IMG/VR virus record: IMGVR_UViG_3300020196_000142
Span: 1 to 32,826 of that record
DNA length: 32,826 nucleotides
Source: a virus
Strand: one strand, 5' to 3'
Each line of letters opens with the position of its first letter. The stretch's first letter is position 1. The position numbers and the translations under genes were made by a program. This document shows, piece after piece, positions 1 to 8,170 of the stretch. The notes below the pieces were generated by a model that was given only the letters and a program-made list of their open reading frames with translations, made no database searches and was not told where the DNA came from.

Positions 1-2
1 AA

Positions 3-1967
3 CCTGAAATTACAGAAGAGCAAAGGGTGCGCATTGAAATGCGTAAACGTCTTTTGTTTACTGTTTGTGAAACAAAAGAAGAGCTTCAACAATTCATTAA
101 GACTTTCCTTAAGTTAGACTTGCCAGACTGTACAGTAGACGAAATGTCTACTTCTAATCCCATGGAAGCTGTCTGGCAAATTTACCTCACAATGAAGACC
201 AACAAGGGTGCCCACCGTGTAGTCGTGGCAGCCTCTCGTAACTCGATGAAGACAGTTATGTCGGCGGTGATTCATTGGTTGGCAATGATTCATTTTAGAA
301 GGTCATGTCTACAGATTGCCGCCATTAAAGACCAATCTTACAAAGCAATCAAGTACCTTAAAAAGTTCCTCCGTATTCCAGAACTTCAAGAACATTTTGA
401 AACAAACCGAGCGGGAGAGCTACGACTCTTTAATTTGCCTCCAAATTCGTATACAGCAAAAGACGATGCCGACGTTTTTGTAACAGCAGCTACACTAGAG
501 GGTGCTAACTCATCCCGCGCTTCTATTATTATTCGAGACGAATGTGACCTAACCCCCAGAGAGATTCTCTCAGAAGTCGCCATGGTTGCCGACCCCACGC
601 AAGATGAGCACGGCTTTGAGCCAATCACCATCTCGCTGTCTTCTCGCAAGACTTCTCAAGGACCTTTGCAGGAACTGATGGAAGAGGCCGAAAAGGGCGA
701 CGACCCAGATATTAGACTAGACAAGTGGTCGGCTGTGGATTTTATGAGGAAATGTTTGCCAGAGACTCACGGAGAAAAGAGACTCAAGGCATATCTTCAT
801 ACAGAAAACCTCAAAGTCAGATGGGATGAAGAGCTATTCCAAGAAGAACCAGAAGCAATCAAAGTTAAGTACAAAGAAATATTAGCTTATGAAGGATGTA
901 TGACATGCCCTGCGTTTATTGCCTGTCAGGCTCGCGCCCCCAAACAGACAGGCAAATCTAAGACATTAAGAACTATTGCCTTCATTGGTAACTTCATTAA
1001 AGAGACAAAAGAAGCCAACAAAATTATTGCTCAGATTCTCAACTGGCGTCCAGAAACAGGCGGCTTAGTTTTCCCTACGTTCAACAGAATGAATCACGTC
1101 CGTAGCCCCGCTGAGACTTGGTTTTGGATGACTGGTCAACAGTGGAAGAATAATAGAAAATGTACTAAACAGGATATTTATGCTTGGGCAGTGACTAATA
1201 AATGGGAAGTAAGTTTTGGTATTGACTGGGGCGTTCGCGACCCCGCAGTGGTCGTTGTATATCTGTACTCTCAATCTCAGACTAGAGCCATTTTGCTTCA
1301 TGCGCGGTCAGCTACTGGCTACCCCAACTCTCAGTGGGCACAAACAGTTAGAGAAAAAGAATGCCTAATGTTTCCTCCAGACATTATTTGCCCTGATACA
1401 GCCGATGCTGGTTCTGCTCATTACTTTCAGCCTTTTGGGTTTGCTGTTAAGCCCAAGAAACCGACTCATATTGAGACTGGAGTAGTTCAGATTCAGTCTT
1501 TGCTTTGGAATGTAGAAAGACAAGAGTCAGACATGATTCTTTGTAAAGAAGAAAACGACAGCGGGATAGAGTATGCTATTGAATCTTTTACCAACTGGAT
1601 GCACAAGAAAGACCCCCGTGGAGAGTTTGATACAAGTCGATTTGAAGACGATGATTGGACTCACACGAATGACGCAAGTCGGTATGCACTAGACAAATAC
1701 CGCACCGCAGTCGAAATTAAGATTAGTAGCGCCTCTAAACACATCGGCACTGCCGCCCCCATGAGCCGCGAACAGCAATACCAAAAAGAGCTAGAGTCTG
1801 CCATGTATGATACCTATAAAGATATGGGTGTACCCATCATGCCGTCGCAACTAGCTGATATGACTATGGATGCTTACAGAAAAGCAGGCATGGGTCACCT
1901 CATCGAAGGTGATTCCAAAGGCCCTGCCCCCGAACCAAAGAAAAAATTAATTAAATTTAGTATTTAA
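3..1967 (+). CDS. terL: Terminase large subunit (5' partial)
   Basis: ATPase-nuclease motor that packages DNA into the prohead through the portal. Counting from the GTG at position 27, the N-terminal ATPase shows a Walker A-like SRNSMKT at about residues 70-76, comparable to SRQLGKT of T4 gp17 but with Met for the Gly before Lys. A Walker B strand IIIRDE follows near 168-173. The C-terminal RNase H-like nuclease has candidate acidic metal ligands in GIDWGVRDP (about 398-406), PDTADAG (about 455-461) and HTNDASRYAL (about 545-554). The frame is open to the window edge (PEITEEQR precedes the GTG) and no ribosome site precedes that GTG, so the true start lies upstream. The end is intact and the portal follows 2 kb downstream, as expected in a head module. 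Confidence 0.95.
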   Translation, partial: PEITEEQRVRIEMRKRLLFTVCETKEELQQFIKTFLKLDLPDCTVDEMSTSNPMEAVWQIYLTMKTNKGAHRVVVAASRNSMKTVMSAVIHWLAMIHFRRSCLQIAAIKDQSYKAIKYLKKFLRIPELQEHFETNRAGELRLFNLPPNSYTAKDDADVFVTAATLEGANSSRASIIIRDECDLTPREILSEVAMVADPTQDEHGFEPITISLSSRKTSQGPLQELMEEAEKGDDPDIRLDKWSAVDFMRKCLPETHGEKRLKAYLHTENLKVRWDEELFQEEPEAIKVKYKEILAYEGCMTCPAFIACQARAPKQTGKSKTLRTIAFIGNFIKETKEANKIIAQILNWRPETGGLVFPTFNRMNHVRSPAETWFWMTGQQWKNNRKCTKQDIYAWAVTNKWEVSFGIDWGVRDPAVVVVYLYSQSQTRAILLHARSATGYPNSQWAQTVREKECLMFPPDIICPDTADAGSAHYFQPFGFAVKPKKPTHIETGVVQIQSLLWNVERQESDMILCKEENDSGIEYAIESFTNWMHKKDPRGEFDTSRFEDDDWTHTNDASRYALDKYRTAVEIKISSASKHIGTAAPMSREQQYQKELESAMYDTYKDMGVPIMPSQLADMTMDAYRKAGMGHLIEGDSKGPAPEPKKKLIKFSI

Positions 1968-1976
1968 TGTTAAAAT
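1966..1976 (+). promoter_or_regulatory. Putative promoter element AATGTTAAAAT
   Basis: An 11-base AATGTTAAAAT begins just before the terL stop and ends 26 bases before the first small ORF. The same 11 bases occur at 14222-14232 before the prohead protease. TAAAAT resembles a -10 box, but no good -35 lies 17 bases upstream here. It may be a phage-modified promoter. Inference from recurrence and spacing only. Confidence 0.35.
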
Positions 1977-2002
1977 GTACCCTAGTTCTAACCCAAGGAG
2001 AT

Positions 2003-2071
2003 ATGAACATGGCTCTATCAGATAAAGCAAAAGATGAGAGCGGAGAGTCTTTCGGGCCTAGCACTCTATGA
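2003..2071 (+). CDS. 22-aa leader-like small ORF coupled to the HNH gene
   Basis: A 22-codon ORF (begins MNMALSDKAK, ends FGPSTL) follows an AAGGAG ribosome site; the second ATG at 2009 has the better spacing. Its TGA overlaps the HNH start in an ATGA junction at 2068-2071, and the HNH ATG lacks a clear site of its own, so translation of this ORF probably delivers ribosomes to the HNH gene. It is polar and acidic and I recognise no homologue. It may act only as a coupling leader. Confidence 0.5.
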   Translation: MNMALSDKAKDESGESFGPSTL

Positions 2072-2406
2072 GTCTTTTTAAACACGCTAAAGATGTTGTT
2101 AAGGGAAAAGCTAAGCTTTTTTCAAGACGTTCGTCTAAATGGCCGTCATTGCGCAAGTCTTTTTTAGAAACTCATGGCTCTTGTGCAGCTTGCGGTTGCA
2201 CAGAGTTTTTAGAAGTACATCACATTGAGCCATTTCACGTAAATCCCTCCTTAGAGCTAGACCCTAACAATCTCATAACGCTGTGTGATAAGCCTGGGAA
2301 AGACAATTGTCACCTAGAGATAGGACATTTGGGCAGCTTTAAAAGCAAAAACCCCAACGTCCGAGAAGACGCAGAAAAAGCCCTTAAAGCAAAAACTAAA
2401 AAATAA
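2068..2406 (+). CDS. HNH endonuclease beside the terminase
   Basis: A 112-aa HNH nuclease. CAAC (Cys39, Cys42) and the later Cys73 and Cys81-His82 can form the structural zinc site. His51-His52 in VHHIEPF and Asn67-Asn68 in the PNNLITLC strand-helix are the HNH signature; the first His of the pair is normally the general base. The N-terminus is basic and the C-terminus is a Lys/Ala-rich helix. In many phages a small HNH gene next to terL supports terminase cleavage during packaging, and its position here fits that role. A homing nuclease is the alternative, but the small size and lack of a DNA-recognition extension favour a packaging factor. It is translationally coupled to the 22-aa ORF. Confidence 0.85.
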   Translation: MSLFKHAKDVVKGKAKLFSRRSSKWPSLRKSFLETHGSCAACGCTEFLEVHHIEPFHVNPSLELDPNNLITLCDKPGKDNCHLEIGHLGSFKSKNPNVREDAEKALKAKTKK

Positions 2407-2410
2407 CGAC

Positions 2411-2441
2411 AGCCACCCGATAAGAAATCATGGGGGTGGCT
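2411..2441. promoter_or_regulatory. Hairpin covering the ribosome site of the next small ORF
   Basis: AGCCACCC (2411-2418) pairs perfectly with GGGTGGCT (2434-2441), with a 15-base loop. It starts five bases after the HNH stop and its right arm abuts the ATG at 2442. No T-run follows, so it is not a standard terminator; it could mask the G-rich ribosome site or protect the 3' end of the HNH message. Confidence 0.4.
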
Positions 2442-2546
2442 ATGAACTTTGTCCTAACGGCAATCGCTTTAACGGTTGGTTATTACACTATTAAATTTTT
2501 TATGTTTTTGGTCAGCATATTAGTGTGGATTTCTAATTTACTATAA
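2442..2546 (+). CDS. Small single-span membrane protein (34 aa)
   Basis: Begins MNFVLTAIAL and is almost wholly hydrophobic with aromatics (VGYYTIKFFMFLV), ending WISNLL, as expected for one transmembrane helix. An in-frame ATG at 2430 would add four residues but lacks a ribosome site; the ATG at 2442 follows GGGGGTGG. There is no charged cytoplasmic tail. Function is not recognised. Phage membrane peptides of this size include lysis and exclusion proteins, but nothing here selects between them. Confidence 0.4.
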   Translation: MNFVLTAIALTVGYYTIKFFMFLVSILVWISNLL

Positions 2547-2581
2547 AATTAAATTGGCTGTTCAACCAACAAGGTTTGTTA

Positions 2582-2902
2582 ATGAAAAACATCTATGTGT
2601 GTGCTCCGTGGCGTGACCCAAACTCTATCCTGCAGTTCAAACAAATTTCTAATAAAATCATTAGTATGGGTCAAAATCCTGTTAGTTGGGCAGTTATGTA
2701 CTCATCAGTTCTTGACTTCTCTGATTATAAAGACAGAGATAAAGCGGTCACCATGGGGCTTATGCTTATGAGCGCGTGTCATGAAGTGTGGGTGTTTGGA
2801 ATGAAAACCCCCTCTATGGTAAAAGAGATTGAGCTGGCTCAAGAAAAGGGACTTACAGTTGTTGAGTATTCTTTGCTTGACTTTCTCCATGGTTCGAGGT
2901 AA
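2582..2902 (+). CDS. Nucleoside 2-deoxyribosyltransferase-like (DUF4406/DUF7768-type) protein
   Basis: A 106-aa Rossmann-like protein. The N-terminus MKNIYVCAPWRD is the first strand and loop of this fold. The C-terminal KTPSMVKEIELAQEKG matches the pattern S-x-G/M-x-x-E-I-x-x-A-x-x-x-G, whose Glu is the catalytic nucleophile in deoxyribosyltransferases. Relatives are common in phages and are proposed to act in nucleotide salvage or on nucleotide-like substrates; the substrate here is unknown. I start it at the ATG at 2582, seven bases after AAGG, and not at the upstream TTG at 2576. It sits between head genes but is probably metabolic. Confidence 0.6.
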   Translation: MKNIYVCAPWRDPNSILQFKQISNKIISMGQNPVSWAVMYSSVLDFSDYKDRDKAVTMGLMLMSACHEVWVFGMKTPSMVKEIELAQEKGLTVVEYSLLDFLHGSR

Positions 2903-2905
2903 AAT
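2877..2905 (+). promoter_or_regulatory. Sigma70-like promoter before the 327-aa gene and portal
   Basis: TTGACT (2877-2882), a 17-base spacer and TAAAAT (2900-2905): five of six matches in each box with optimal spacing, 26 bases before the ATG at 2932. It overlaps the end of the preceding gene. Probable start of the transcript for the 327-aa protein, portal and following small genes. Confidence 0.55.
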
Positions 2906-2931
2906 AGGCAGGACTATAGGAGTTTTTTAAC

Positions 2932-3915
2932 ATGTCCTATCTATCCTTGTCTCTAAATACAGCGGCTTCTTCTGTTGAAAATCCGCTTAAATCAACGTCT
3001 GCAGCCTCTATGGCTTTTGATGTCTCTGGCCTAGCCTTAGACATTGCAGAAGGATTTTCAGTCGTTCTTGACCCCAGAGAAGAAAGAGTCGTTGCGTCTA
3101 CGCGCAAGGCTATCTCTCTTGATTCGACAACTGAACTCCAAGTTACTCAGCCTTATAACAGCCTAACTCAAGAAACAACTTGGCGTGTCCGTTGGACTGG
3201 TAATGGGACTAACCCTAATTTTCGCGTTCGCAGGTCACTAACAGTTAATAGCACAACGACTGTAGGCATTACTCGCTTGAATGACACAGTTGCTCGCGTT
3301 CAGTTTTCAGGAGCCATTGGCTCTAACGCCAAAATTAATGACATTCTCCTTTTGGAAAAAGACAACGACATTGGCCTCCTCTCTCCTTTCAATGCCGGCA
3401 ACCAAGGCATTCCTGTCAGGATTGTAGGAGTAGGCTCTAACTTTTTGGACGTTGACGACTCCGGAGTTCTTGTTAACGAGATAGCAGTCCTCCTCGGAGT
3501 TGATTACTTAGACGTACTCAAAGTCTTTTCTTCGTCTGGAGTTCAAACTACAGACGTTCTTAAGATTAGTTCTCCTGCCTTTAACTATGGTAGTAGAGGG
3601 TCTTACAAGGTTATCTTTGTGTCAGCAGACTATATTGATATCGAAACGCCTTCTCTTGTGCCAGAGACTGTATCTGGGATTACTGAAGGGTTTCAAGTAT
3701 TTTCAAACACAATTCACTACTTTGCAGTTAAAGCAAAGGGTGCTATTCAACTTATAGTTGATGAAAAAGTTCTTGACCTTTCTTTGTTAGGTGATACAGC
3801 TATATTTGCGGCTGCAATCAGTTGTTCAGAAGTTATCGTTAGAAACTCGTCTGACGGCAACTTGAGTGTCGAAGGATTGTGGTGTGCAGCAGGGTTAAAT
3901 GGAACTGCTTGTTAA
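2932..3915 (+). CDS. Beta-rich putative virion protein (327 aa)
   Basis: No family recognised. The protein is rich in Ser, Thr, Val and Gly with alternating hydrophobic strands throughout and almost no predicted helix, as in phage surface, decoration or neck proteins. It is free of Cys until the last 50 residues (ISCSEV, LWCAAG and a terminal Cys). The start has a good ribosome site (GGAG, nine bases away) and its own promoter. It lies directly before the portal with a 15-base gap, so it is probably co-expressed with head genes and made in quantity. A head decoration or head-tail joining role is inferred from composition and position only. Confidence 0.6.
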   Translation: MSYLSLSLNTAASSVENPLKSTSAASMAFDVSGLALDIAEGFSVVLDPREERVVASTRKAISLDSTTELQVTQPYNSLTQETTWRVRWTGNGTNPNFRVRRSLTVNSTTTVGITRLNDTVARVQFSGAIGSNAKINDILLLEKDNDIGLLSPFNAGNQGIPVRIVGVGSNFLDVDDSGVLVNEIAVLLGVDYLDVLKVFSSSGVQTTDVLKISSPAFNYGSRGSYKVIFVSADYIDIETPSLVPETVSGITEGFQVFSNTIHYFAVKAKGAIQLIVDEKVLDLSLLGDTAIFAAAISCSEVIVRNSSDGNLSVEGLWCAAGLNGTAC

Positions 3916-3930
3916 TAATAGGAATTTTAC

Positions 3931-5928
3931 ATGTCAGACGATAAAAAAATTACTGTCAAAATAGCTCAAGGCGACGTATCAGAAGACATTAACGTCAACT
4001 CTATTGATGATGTTGCGGGAATCATTAAGCAACGCCTTGGTAGAACTATGCTCAGTAAGTCTGATGTTCAAAAGATTGCCGAAGAAGACTTTAAGAAGCG
4101 CAAGTACAAACAATCTAAAGTCAAGTTTGGTTCTAGGTTTAATACTCGCATGGGGGTTGGCGACTCTCTTTCAAAAGAACCTAAGCGTCTCTCTGATGCA
4201 GAACTTAAAGAACTTTCTCTTATTGACCCCTACATTGGGGCAATCATCAACACTCGCGTAGCGCAGATTTCTAGCTTTGGTGCTCAGTCTGAGTCTAAGT
4301 TTGACAAGGGTGTTCGCGTCCTCGACCTAGACGAAATTCGCCGCGAAGACTTTGAAAACGAAGAAGCTTTTGAACGCGAACTCAAACTCCGTGAAGCCGA
4401 AAAGAAAGCAATTCTTGAATGGGTTTTGCATTGTGGTACGTCGGACAAGAAAGTCTTAAACGAAATCTACGAAGCCGCCGACCCAACATTTAAGCACTGC
4501 TCACTCAAAGACTACTTCCAAGCACAGACTCGCGCATTGTTGACGTTTGGCCGTAGTGCTCGCCAGAATCTACTGAACTCTGATGGCACCATCGTAGCCT
4601 TCAGACCAACTCCTATTGAGACTATCAAGCAAGTCAAGTTTGGCTCTAGGGTTCATGTGACCGCAGTGTCAGATATTGCTCAGCAGTCAGAAGTAGACGC
4701 TCAAGAGTACAACAAGATTCCAGTCAACAACAAACCAATCGCTTACGTTCAAGAAGTAGACGGCGTCCAGACAGGATTCTTTACAGACGAAGACCTTAAA
4801 GTAGTCTACTATCAAGTCCAATCATTCCTAGACTTGAACGGCTACCCTATGGGACCAATCGAGTTTGCTCTATTCTTGGTTTACATTCATCAGCACACGT
4901 TGAGCTATCTACGCAATCAGTTTGTTAAAGGTCAGCTCAGCAAGAGTATGATTGTTGTCAGACCTACTGACCCATCAGTCAAAATCTCTGACGAAGATAT
5001 TGAATCTTTTAAGATGGAGATTCAAAACCTAGCTACAAGAACTGACAACTCTAGTGTCATTCCTGTTATCGGCGGCCCAGTAGAGCTAGAACTCATCAAG
5101 ACGACCGAGACTCCAAAAGACATGGAGTGGATGCAGGTCGAGCAAACAGTCATTCGCGCCCTCTGTTCAGCCTTTCAGATTTCCCCCACAGAAGCTGGCT
5201 TTGGCCAGTTGGGCGACACTGCCGGCATGGGTCAAGGTTCGCGTGACTATGAACTAGTCCAAGGCGAAGAGCGCGGTCTTAGACTACTTGTAGATATTCT
5301 AGTAGAAGATATCAATGATGCTGTTTATCAGAACTTCCCAGAAGCCAAAAAACGCTATAAGGTAGCTGCTTTCGGAATTGGTAACGAGACACGCGAAGGT
5401 GTTATTCAGCGTCAGACACAAGAGCTACAAACGACGGCAACCCTAAATTCTCTGTTCAGCGATTCTGACAAAAATAGACAGTTTGAGTTTGGTGGAGATG
5501 TTCCTTTGTCTCCCTTGTTTCATCAGAACGTAGCCCGCTACATGACTTATGGAAAGTTTATGGAGAGCTACTTTGGGATGGAAGGTGCAAGCAAGCGCCC
5601 TGAACTAGACTTTATTATTGACCCTAGCCTCAATCAAGCGTATCAGCAGCTCAAGATGGGTATGCAGCAAATGCAGGCTCAGCAGCAGGCATTAGGACTG
5701 CAAGGCCAACAGATGCAGCTTGAAATGCAGCAAGCCCAAATGCAGCAGGCAGCCCAGCAGCCAAATGTGCCACAACAGGTGGCACAAAGTCAGGGGCAGC
5801 CAGAAGAGCAGCAGAAGTCTGAAGACGTAGAGCTAGAGAAGGCTTGGGAGGAATCTATGAAGGCTAACCATGAAACTTTACTGAAATCGTGGCTTAGGCT
5901 CCATGATTTAAAGATTGACGAAGAATAA
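3931..5928 (+). CDS. Portal protein
   Basis: A 665-aa portal, the dodecameric ring at one capsid vertex through which TerL pumps DNA and to which the neck attaches. Evidence is the length, the position 2 kb after terL, and portal-like segments: DPYIGAIINTRVAQISSFG near residue 100, a long central alpha/beta region ending in EQTVIRALCSAFQISPTEAG (about 405-425), and a C-terminal region that becomes strongly Gln-rich (about 575-635, with repeated MQQ/QAQ). Such Gln-rich tails are low-complexity and probably flexible. The first 45 residues are charged and may be a flexible internal arm. The ribosome site is GGAATTTTAC before the ATG. It is similar in size to T4 gp20-class portals. Confidence 0.85.
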   Translation: MSDDKKITVKIAQGDVSEDINVNSIDDVAGIIKQRLGRTMLSKSDVQKIAEEDFKKRKYKQSKVKFGSRFNTRMGVGDSLSKEPKRLSDAELKELSLIDPYIGAIINTRVAQISSFGAQSESKFDKGVRVLDLDEIRREDFENEEAFERELKLREAEKKAILEWVLHCGTSDKKVLNEIYEAADPTFKHCSLKDYFQAQTRALLTFGRSARQNLLNSDGTIVAFRPTPIETIKQVKFGSRVHVTAVSDIAQQSEVDAQEYNKIPVNNKPIAYVQEVDGVQTGFFTDEDLKVVYYQVQSFLDLNGYPMGPIEFALFLVYIHQHTLSYLRNQFVKGQLSKSMIVVRPTDPSVKISDEDIESFKMEIQNLATRTDNSSVIPVIGGPVELELIKTTETPKDMEWMQVEQTVIRALCSAFQISPTEAGFGQLGDTAGMGQGSRDYELVQGEERGLRLLVDILVEDINDAVYQNFPEAKKRYKVAAFGIGNETREGVIQRQTQELQTTATLNSLFSDSDKNRQFEFGGDVPLSPLFHQNVARYMTYGKFMESYFGMEGASKRPELDFIIDPSLNQAYQQLKMGMQQMQAQQQALGLQGQQMQLEMQQAQMQQAAQQPNVPQQVAQSQGQPEEQQKSEDVELEKAWEESMKANHETLLKSWLRLHDLKIDEE

Positions 5929-5977
5929 TTAAAGTTTTGTTTGTGTATGTCTGATAATTAAAGTGGAGGTACCTGTT

Positions 5978-6277
5978 ATGAGTAAGGCTCAGGAGGCGCG
6001 TGAGATGGCAGATAGCTTCAACCAACCAGAACATAAAGCCAAGCGTATGGCTGAGTTGGTTAGTCACATTGTGGATATTCTGATTGAAGATGCCTTGGCA
6101 GCGGCCAAGCGTGGTCTTTACGACATGTCTTACAAGATGGAAGAAATGGAAAAAGAGCGTATCCGCCTTGCCAACCTTCAAGAAGCAGATATCACTAAAG
6201 AAGTTATTGAGAAGATGAATCAGCTTGGTTTTCAAGCAGGCTTTAGTCGTCCCTATATTAACGTCTCATGGAAATAA
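5978..6277 (+). CDS. Conserved-type helical small protein (99 aa)
   Basis: Begins MSKAQEAREMADSF. I chose the ATG at 5978, which has GGAGG at the right distance, over the in-frame GTG at 5963. The protein is mainly helical with heptad-like charged segments (YDMSYKMEEMEKERIRLANL), ending in a short strand-like GFQAGFSRPYINVSW. No family recognised. It directly follows the portal and overlaps the next start by 10 bases, so it belongs to the same operon; a small structural accessory or scaffolding role is possible but unproven. Confidence 0.6.
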   Translation: MSKAQEAREMADSFNQPEHKAKRMAELVSHIVDILIEDALAAAKRGLYDMSYKMEEMEKERIRLANLQEADITKEVIEKMNQLGFQAGFSRPYINVSWK

Positions 6278-6504
6278 ATGAGACTCTCGACCAGCTTGTT
6301 GAGTTGGTCAAAACTATTTTGTCCAAAAAGAAAACAAAAGTAATTGGAATTGATGATTTAAGTCGAACTGCCGGGAAAGCCGGCCTAAAGATTTCTCTTG
6401 ACGAAGACAATGTTGCAGAGTTATGTTTTAGGTTGCGAGAAGAAAATATTATTTGTAGGCCGCAAGGTATCGGAATATTTAAGCATATTAGGATTATTGA
6501 ATGA
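6268..6504 (+). CDS. Small hypothetical protein, winged-helix-like pattern (78 aa)
   Basis: Starts inside the end of the preceding gene (10-base overlap) without its own ribosome site, and ends in an ATGA overlap with the next gene, so it is translationally coupled on both sides. The sequence runs helix (NETLDQLVELVKTILSKKK), a central helical segment, then AELCFRLREENIICRPQG followed by a strand, resembling a small winged-helix fold in outline. That resemblance is weak, so DNA binding is only a possibility. Confidence 0.5.
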   Translation: MEINETLDQLVELVKTILSKKKTKVIGIDDLSRTAGKAGLKISLDEDNVAELCFRLREENIICRPQGIGIFKHIRIIE

Positions 6505-7112
6505 AACCTAACCTCCCTACAGTTACATTGATTATTGCAGATAGTGTCGATTATGACAGAGCTAAGCTGTCTTTTGACCATTCTAGAGCATCGTGCAACT
6601 TTGGGGAGGCCAAGCTTCTAACTCACTTTGATACTCAAGATTCACATGTGGTCAAAATCCCTCAAATCAAGTCTATTGAAGAATACTCTCATTTCATGAT
6701 TAAAGACTTAGCTAACTATTTTGACACTCAACACGTCTTGGTGGCTCAATGGGATGGGTTTGTTTGGAAGCCAGAACTATGGGACAACAAGTTCCTGCAG
6801 TATGACTACATTGGTGCCCCGTGGCCAGAAAGTGTTCTATTCAAGGGAGTTCCTAAGCATTTCAACGTCGGTAATGGTGGATTCTCTTTAAGAAGTAAAA
6901 GACTTCAAGATTTTTTACGAGATGACCATAAGATTACTATGCACAGGGCAGAAGATGTAGCCATATGTCAGCTCAATAGGGCATACTTGGAGGCCAAAGG
7001 ATTTACGTTTGCTCCATTTGAGCTGGCTAAGAAGTTTAGTTGGGAATGTTTAGAAATGAGTCCAGCTTTTGGCGTTCATGCTAGGCTAAGGCTGGTTAAG
7101 AAGGGGGAATAA
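6501..7112 (+). CDS. DUF5672-type glycosyltransferase-like protein
   Basis: A 203-aa protein with the hallmark segments of the DUF5672 family: LIIADSVDYDRAKLSFDHS at the N-terminus, then SHFMIKDLANYF, then VLVAQWDGFVWKPELWDN (about 80-96), YDYIGAPWP (about 101-109) and VGNGGFSLRSKRL (about 123-135). The family has a glycosyltransferase-like fold, occurs in polysaccharide loci and in phages and giant viruses, and is presumed to transfer a sugar; the acceptor is unknown. It overlaps the preceding gene by four bases. With the GT2, the GT9-like gene and RmlA in this window it forms a set of sugar enzymes. Confidence 0.75.
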   Translation: MKPNLPTVTLIIADSVDYDRAKLSFDHSRASCNFGEAKLLTHFDTQDSHVVKIPQIKSIEEYSHFMIKDLANYFDTQHVLVAQWDGFVWKPELWDNKFLQYDYIGAPWPESVLFKGVPKHFNVGNGGFSLRSKRLQDFLRDDHKITMHRAEDVAICQLNRAYLEAKGFTFAPFELAKKFSWECLEMSPAFGVHARLRLVKKGE

Positions 7113-7114
7113 TT

Positions 7115-7336
7115 ATGAAGGTTTATGCGATTAGGTGGGGTGGCTTTATGAATGGTAGCCACATGCCGTTGTTCTTGACTAGAGAGAAAGCAGAAGCAAG
7201 AGCCGAAGCTATTGCCGAACATCATAGAAAAGCTATTAAAGTAGCTGACGAAGAAAAAGAAAAATTAGGTTTGCTCTACAAAACACGCGATATGAGCCAC
7301 ACGATAGAAATTATTGAGCTTGACGTAGAAGAGTAA
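7115..7336 (+). CDS. Small hypothetical protein (73 aa)
   Basis: Begins MKVYAIRWGGFMNGSH, followed by a long helix rich in Ala, Glu and Lys (TREKAEARAEAIAEHHRKA), then a C-terminal strand HTIEIIELDVEE. The strand-helix-strand outline with MPLFLTREKAEARA suggests a compact alpha/beta protein of a kind often seen as a phage accessory protein. No family recognised. A strong GGGGGA ribosome site precedes the ATG; it lies two bases after the DUF5672 gene. Confidence 0.55.
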   Translation: MKVYAIRWGGFMNGSHMPLFLTREKAEARAEAIAEHHRKAIKVADEEKEKLGLLYKTRDMSHTIEIIELDVEE

Positions 7337-7359
7337 TTTACTAAAAAGGGGCAATAGTT

Positions 7360-7623
7360 ATGATTTTTGAGAAGATGATACCAGAAGTAAAAGAGACTTT
7401 GACGGAACACGAACACCGCAAGATTCTTGCCAAACGAATTGATGAAGTCACCGAGCTTTTGTGGAGAGCACACATTGGCCTAAATGGAAGTGTGCGTAAA
7501 TCAGAAAATGTTTTAGATACTTATGAAAATGTTTTGTTCAATATTAATCAAGCTATAAACTTACTGCCATCTATTGTTAGGTCGTTGGAAGAAGGTAAAA
7601 AATCTTTTGATAACAAAAAGTAA
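7360..7623 (+). CDS. Small helical hypothetical protein (87 aa)
   Basis: Good start with AAGGGG upstream. The sequence is helical nearly throughout, with acidic and basic residues in heptad-like spacing (PEVKETLTEHEHRKILAKR) and a second helix with repeated Asn/Val (ENVLDTYENVLFNINQAIN), suggesting a helical hairpin or coiled coil. No homologue recognised and no catalytic pattern seen. Confidence 0.55.
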   Translation: MIFEKMIPEVKETLTEHEHRKILAKRIDEVTELLWRAHIGLNGSVRKSENVLDTYENVLFNINQAINLLPSIVRSLEEGKKSFDNKK

Positions 7624-7640
7624 TTATTTTAGGGGGTTAA

Positions 7641-7799
7641 ATGTTTTACACTATTACAGCCACTATTGATGATGAAGAGTTGGTTCTTGTTAGAGACGTT
7701 CCAGACGAGGAGCTAGAAGGTGAACTAAATCATTTAACCCGCAGACACGAATTAAAAAATGTAACTCGCTTTGAGATTTGTCTACAAGAAGACAATTGA
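7641..7799 (+). CDS. Small hypothetical protein (52 aa)
   Basis: A 52-codon ORF with a clean AGGGGG ribosome site, beginning MFYTITATIDDEELVLVRDV and ending RFEICLQEDN. It reads as two strands, an acidic helix (PDEELEGELNHLTRRH) and a final strand. The ribosome site, 17-base gap to the previous gene and matching orientation support a real gene. Function unknown. Confidence 0.5.
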   Translation: MFYTITATIDDEELVLVRDVPDEELEGELNHLTRRHELKNVTRFEICLQEDN

Positions 7800-7867
7800 T
7801 TTCAGCCCGCCTCAAATTGACAAAACATTAGACATTGTTTAGCCTTATCTTAAAGGAGAGGCGAACA

Positions 7868-8170
7868 ATGTCTGATTTACTTAATAATCTCGACTCAGTC
7901 GAACAAGACGCGGAAAAACAACAAGAGTTCTTCAAGATGCTTGACGAGATGGTGTCTTCTTATGGCCACCTTCTCATGGAAGTTCAATCTATGGGTCAGA
8001 AGCTCCAAGAGTTAGCTGGCTTGGCTCATTGGTCAAAAGAGCATATCGAATATCTCCTAGCTAAAGACGAAGAGTATATGGCTGCTGTCAAGGCGTACAT
8101 GGAATCGAAAGGAAGCGACAATGGCAGCGAAGCCAACGAGGTTTCAGCAGACTTGTCCGAGAAAGCTTGA
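7868..8170 (+). CDS. Helical hypothetical protein (100 aa)
   Basis: Starts at the ATG at 7868 behind AAAGGAGAGG; an upstream in-frame ATG at 7835 lacks such a site. Acidic and helical: SVEQDAEKQQEFFKMLDEMV, then a Gln/Met-rich helix (LMEVQSMGQKLQELAGLAH) and a flexible acidic tail (SKGSDNGSEANE). Its last 50 bases overlap the next gene in another frame, so the tail sequence is constrained by two proteins. No family recognised; the coiled-coil character would suit an assembly factor. Confidence 0.55.
   Translation: MSDLLNNLDSVEQDAEKQQEFFKMLDEMVSSYGHLLMEVQSMGQKLQELAGLAHWSKEHIEYLLAKDEEYMAAVKAYMESKGSDNGSEANEVSADLSEKA

Noticed and set aside
70-300. Inactive terminase because the Walker A Gly is replaced by Met
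   Set aside because: Terminase Walker A motifs vary at that position, and the Lys-Thr pair, Walker B and nuclease residues are intact.
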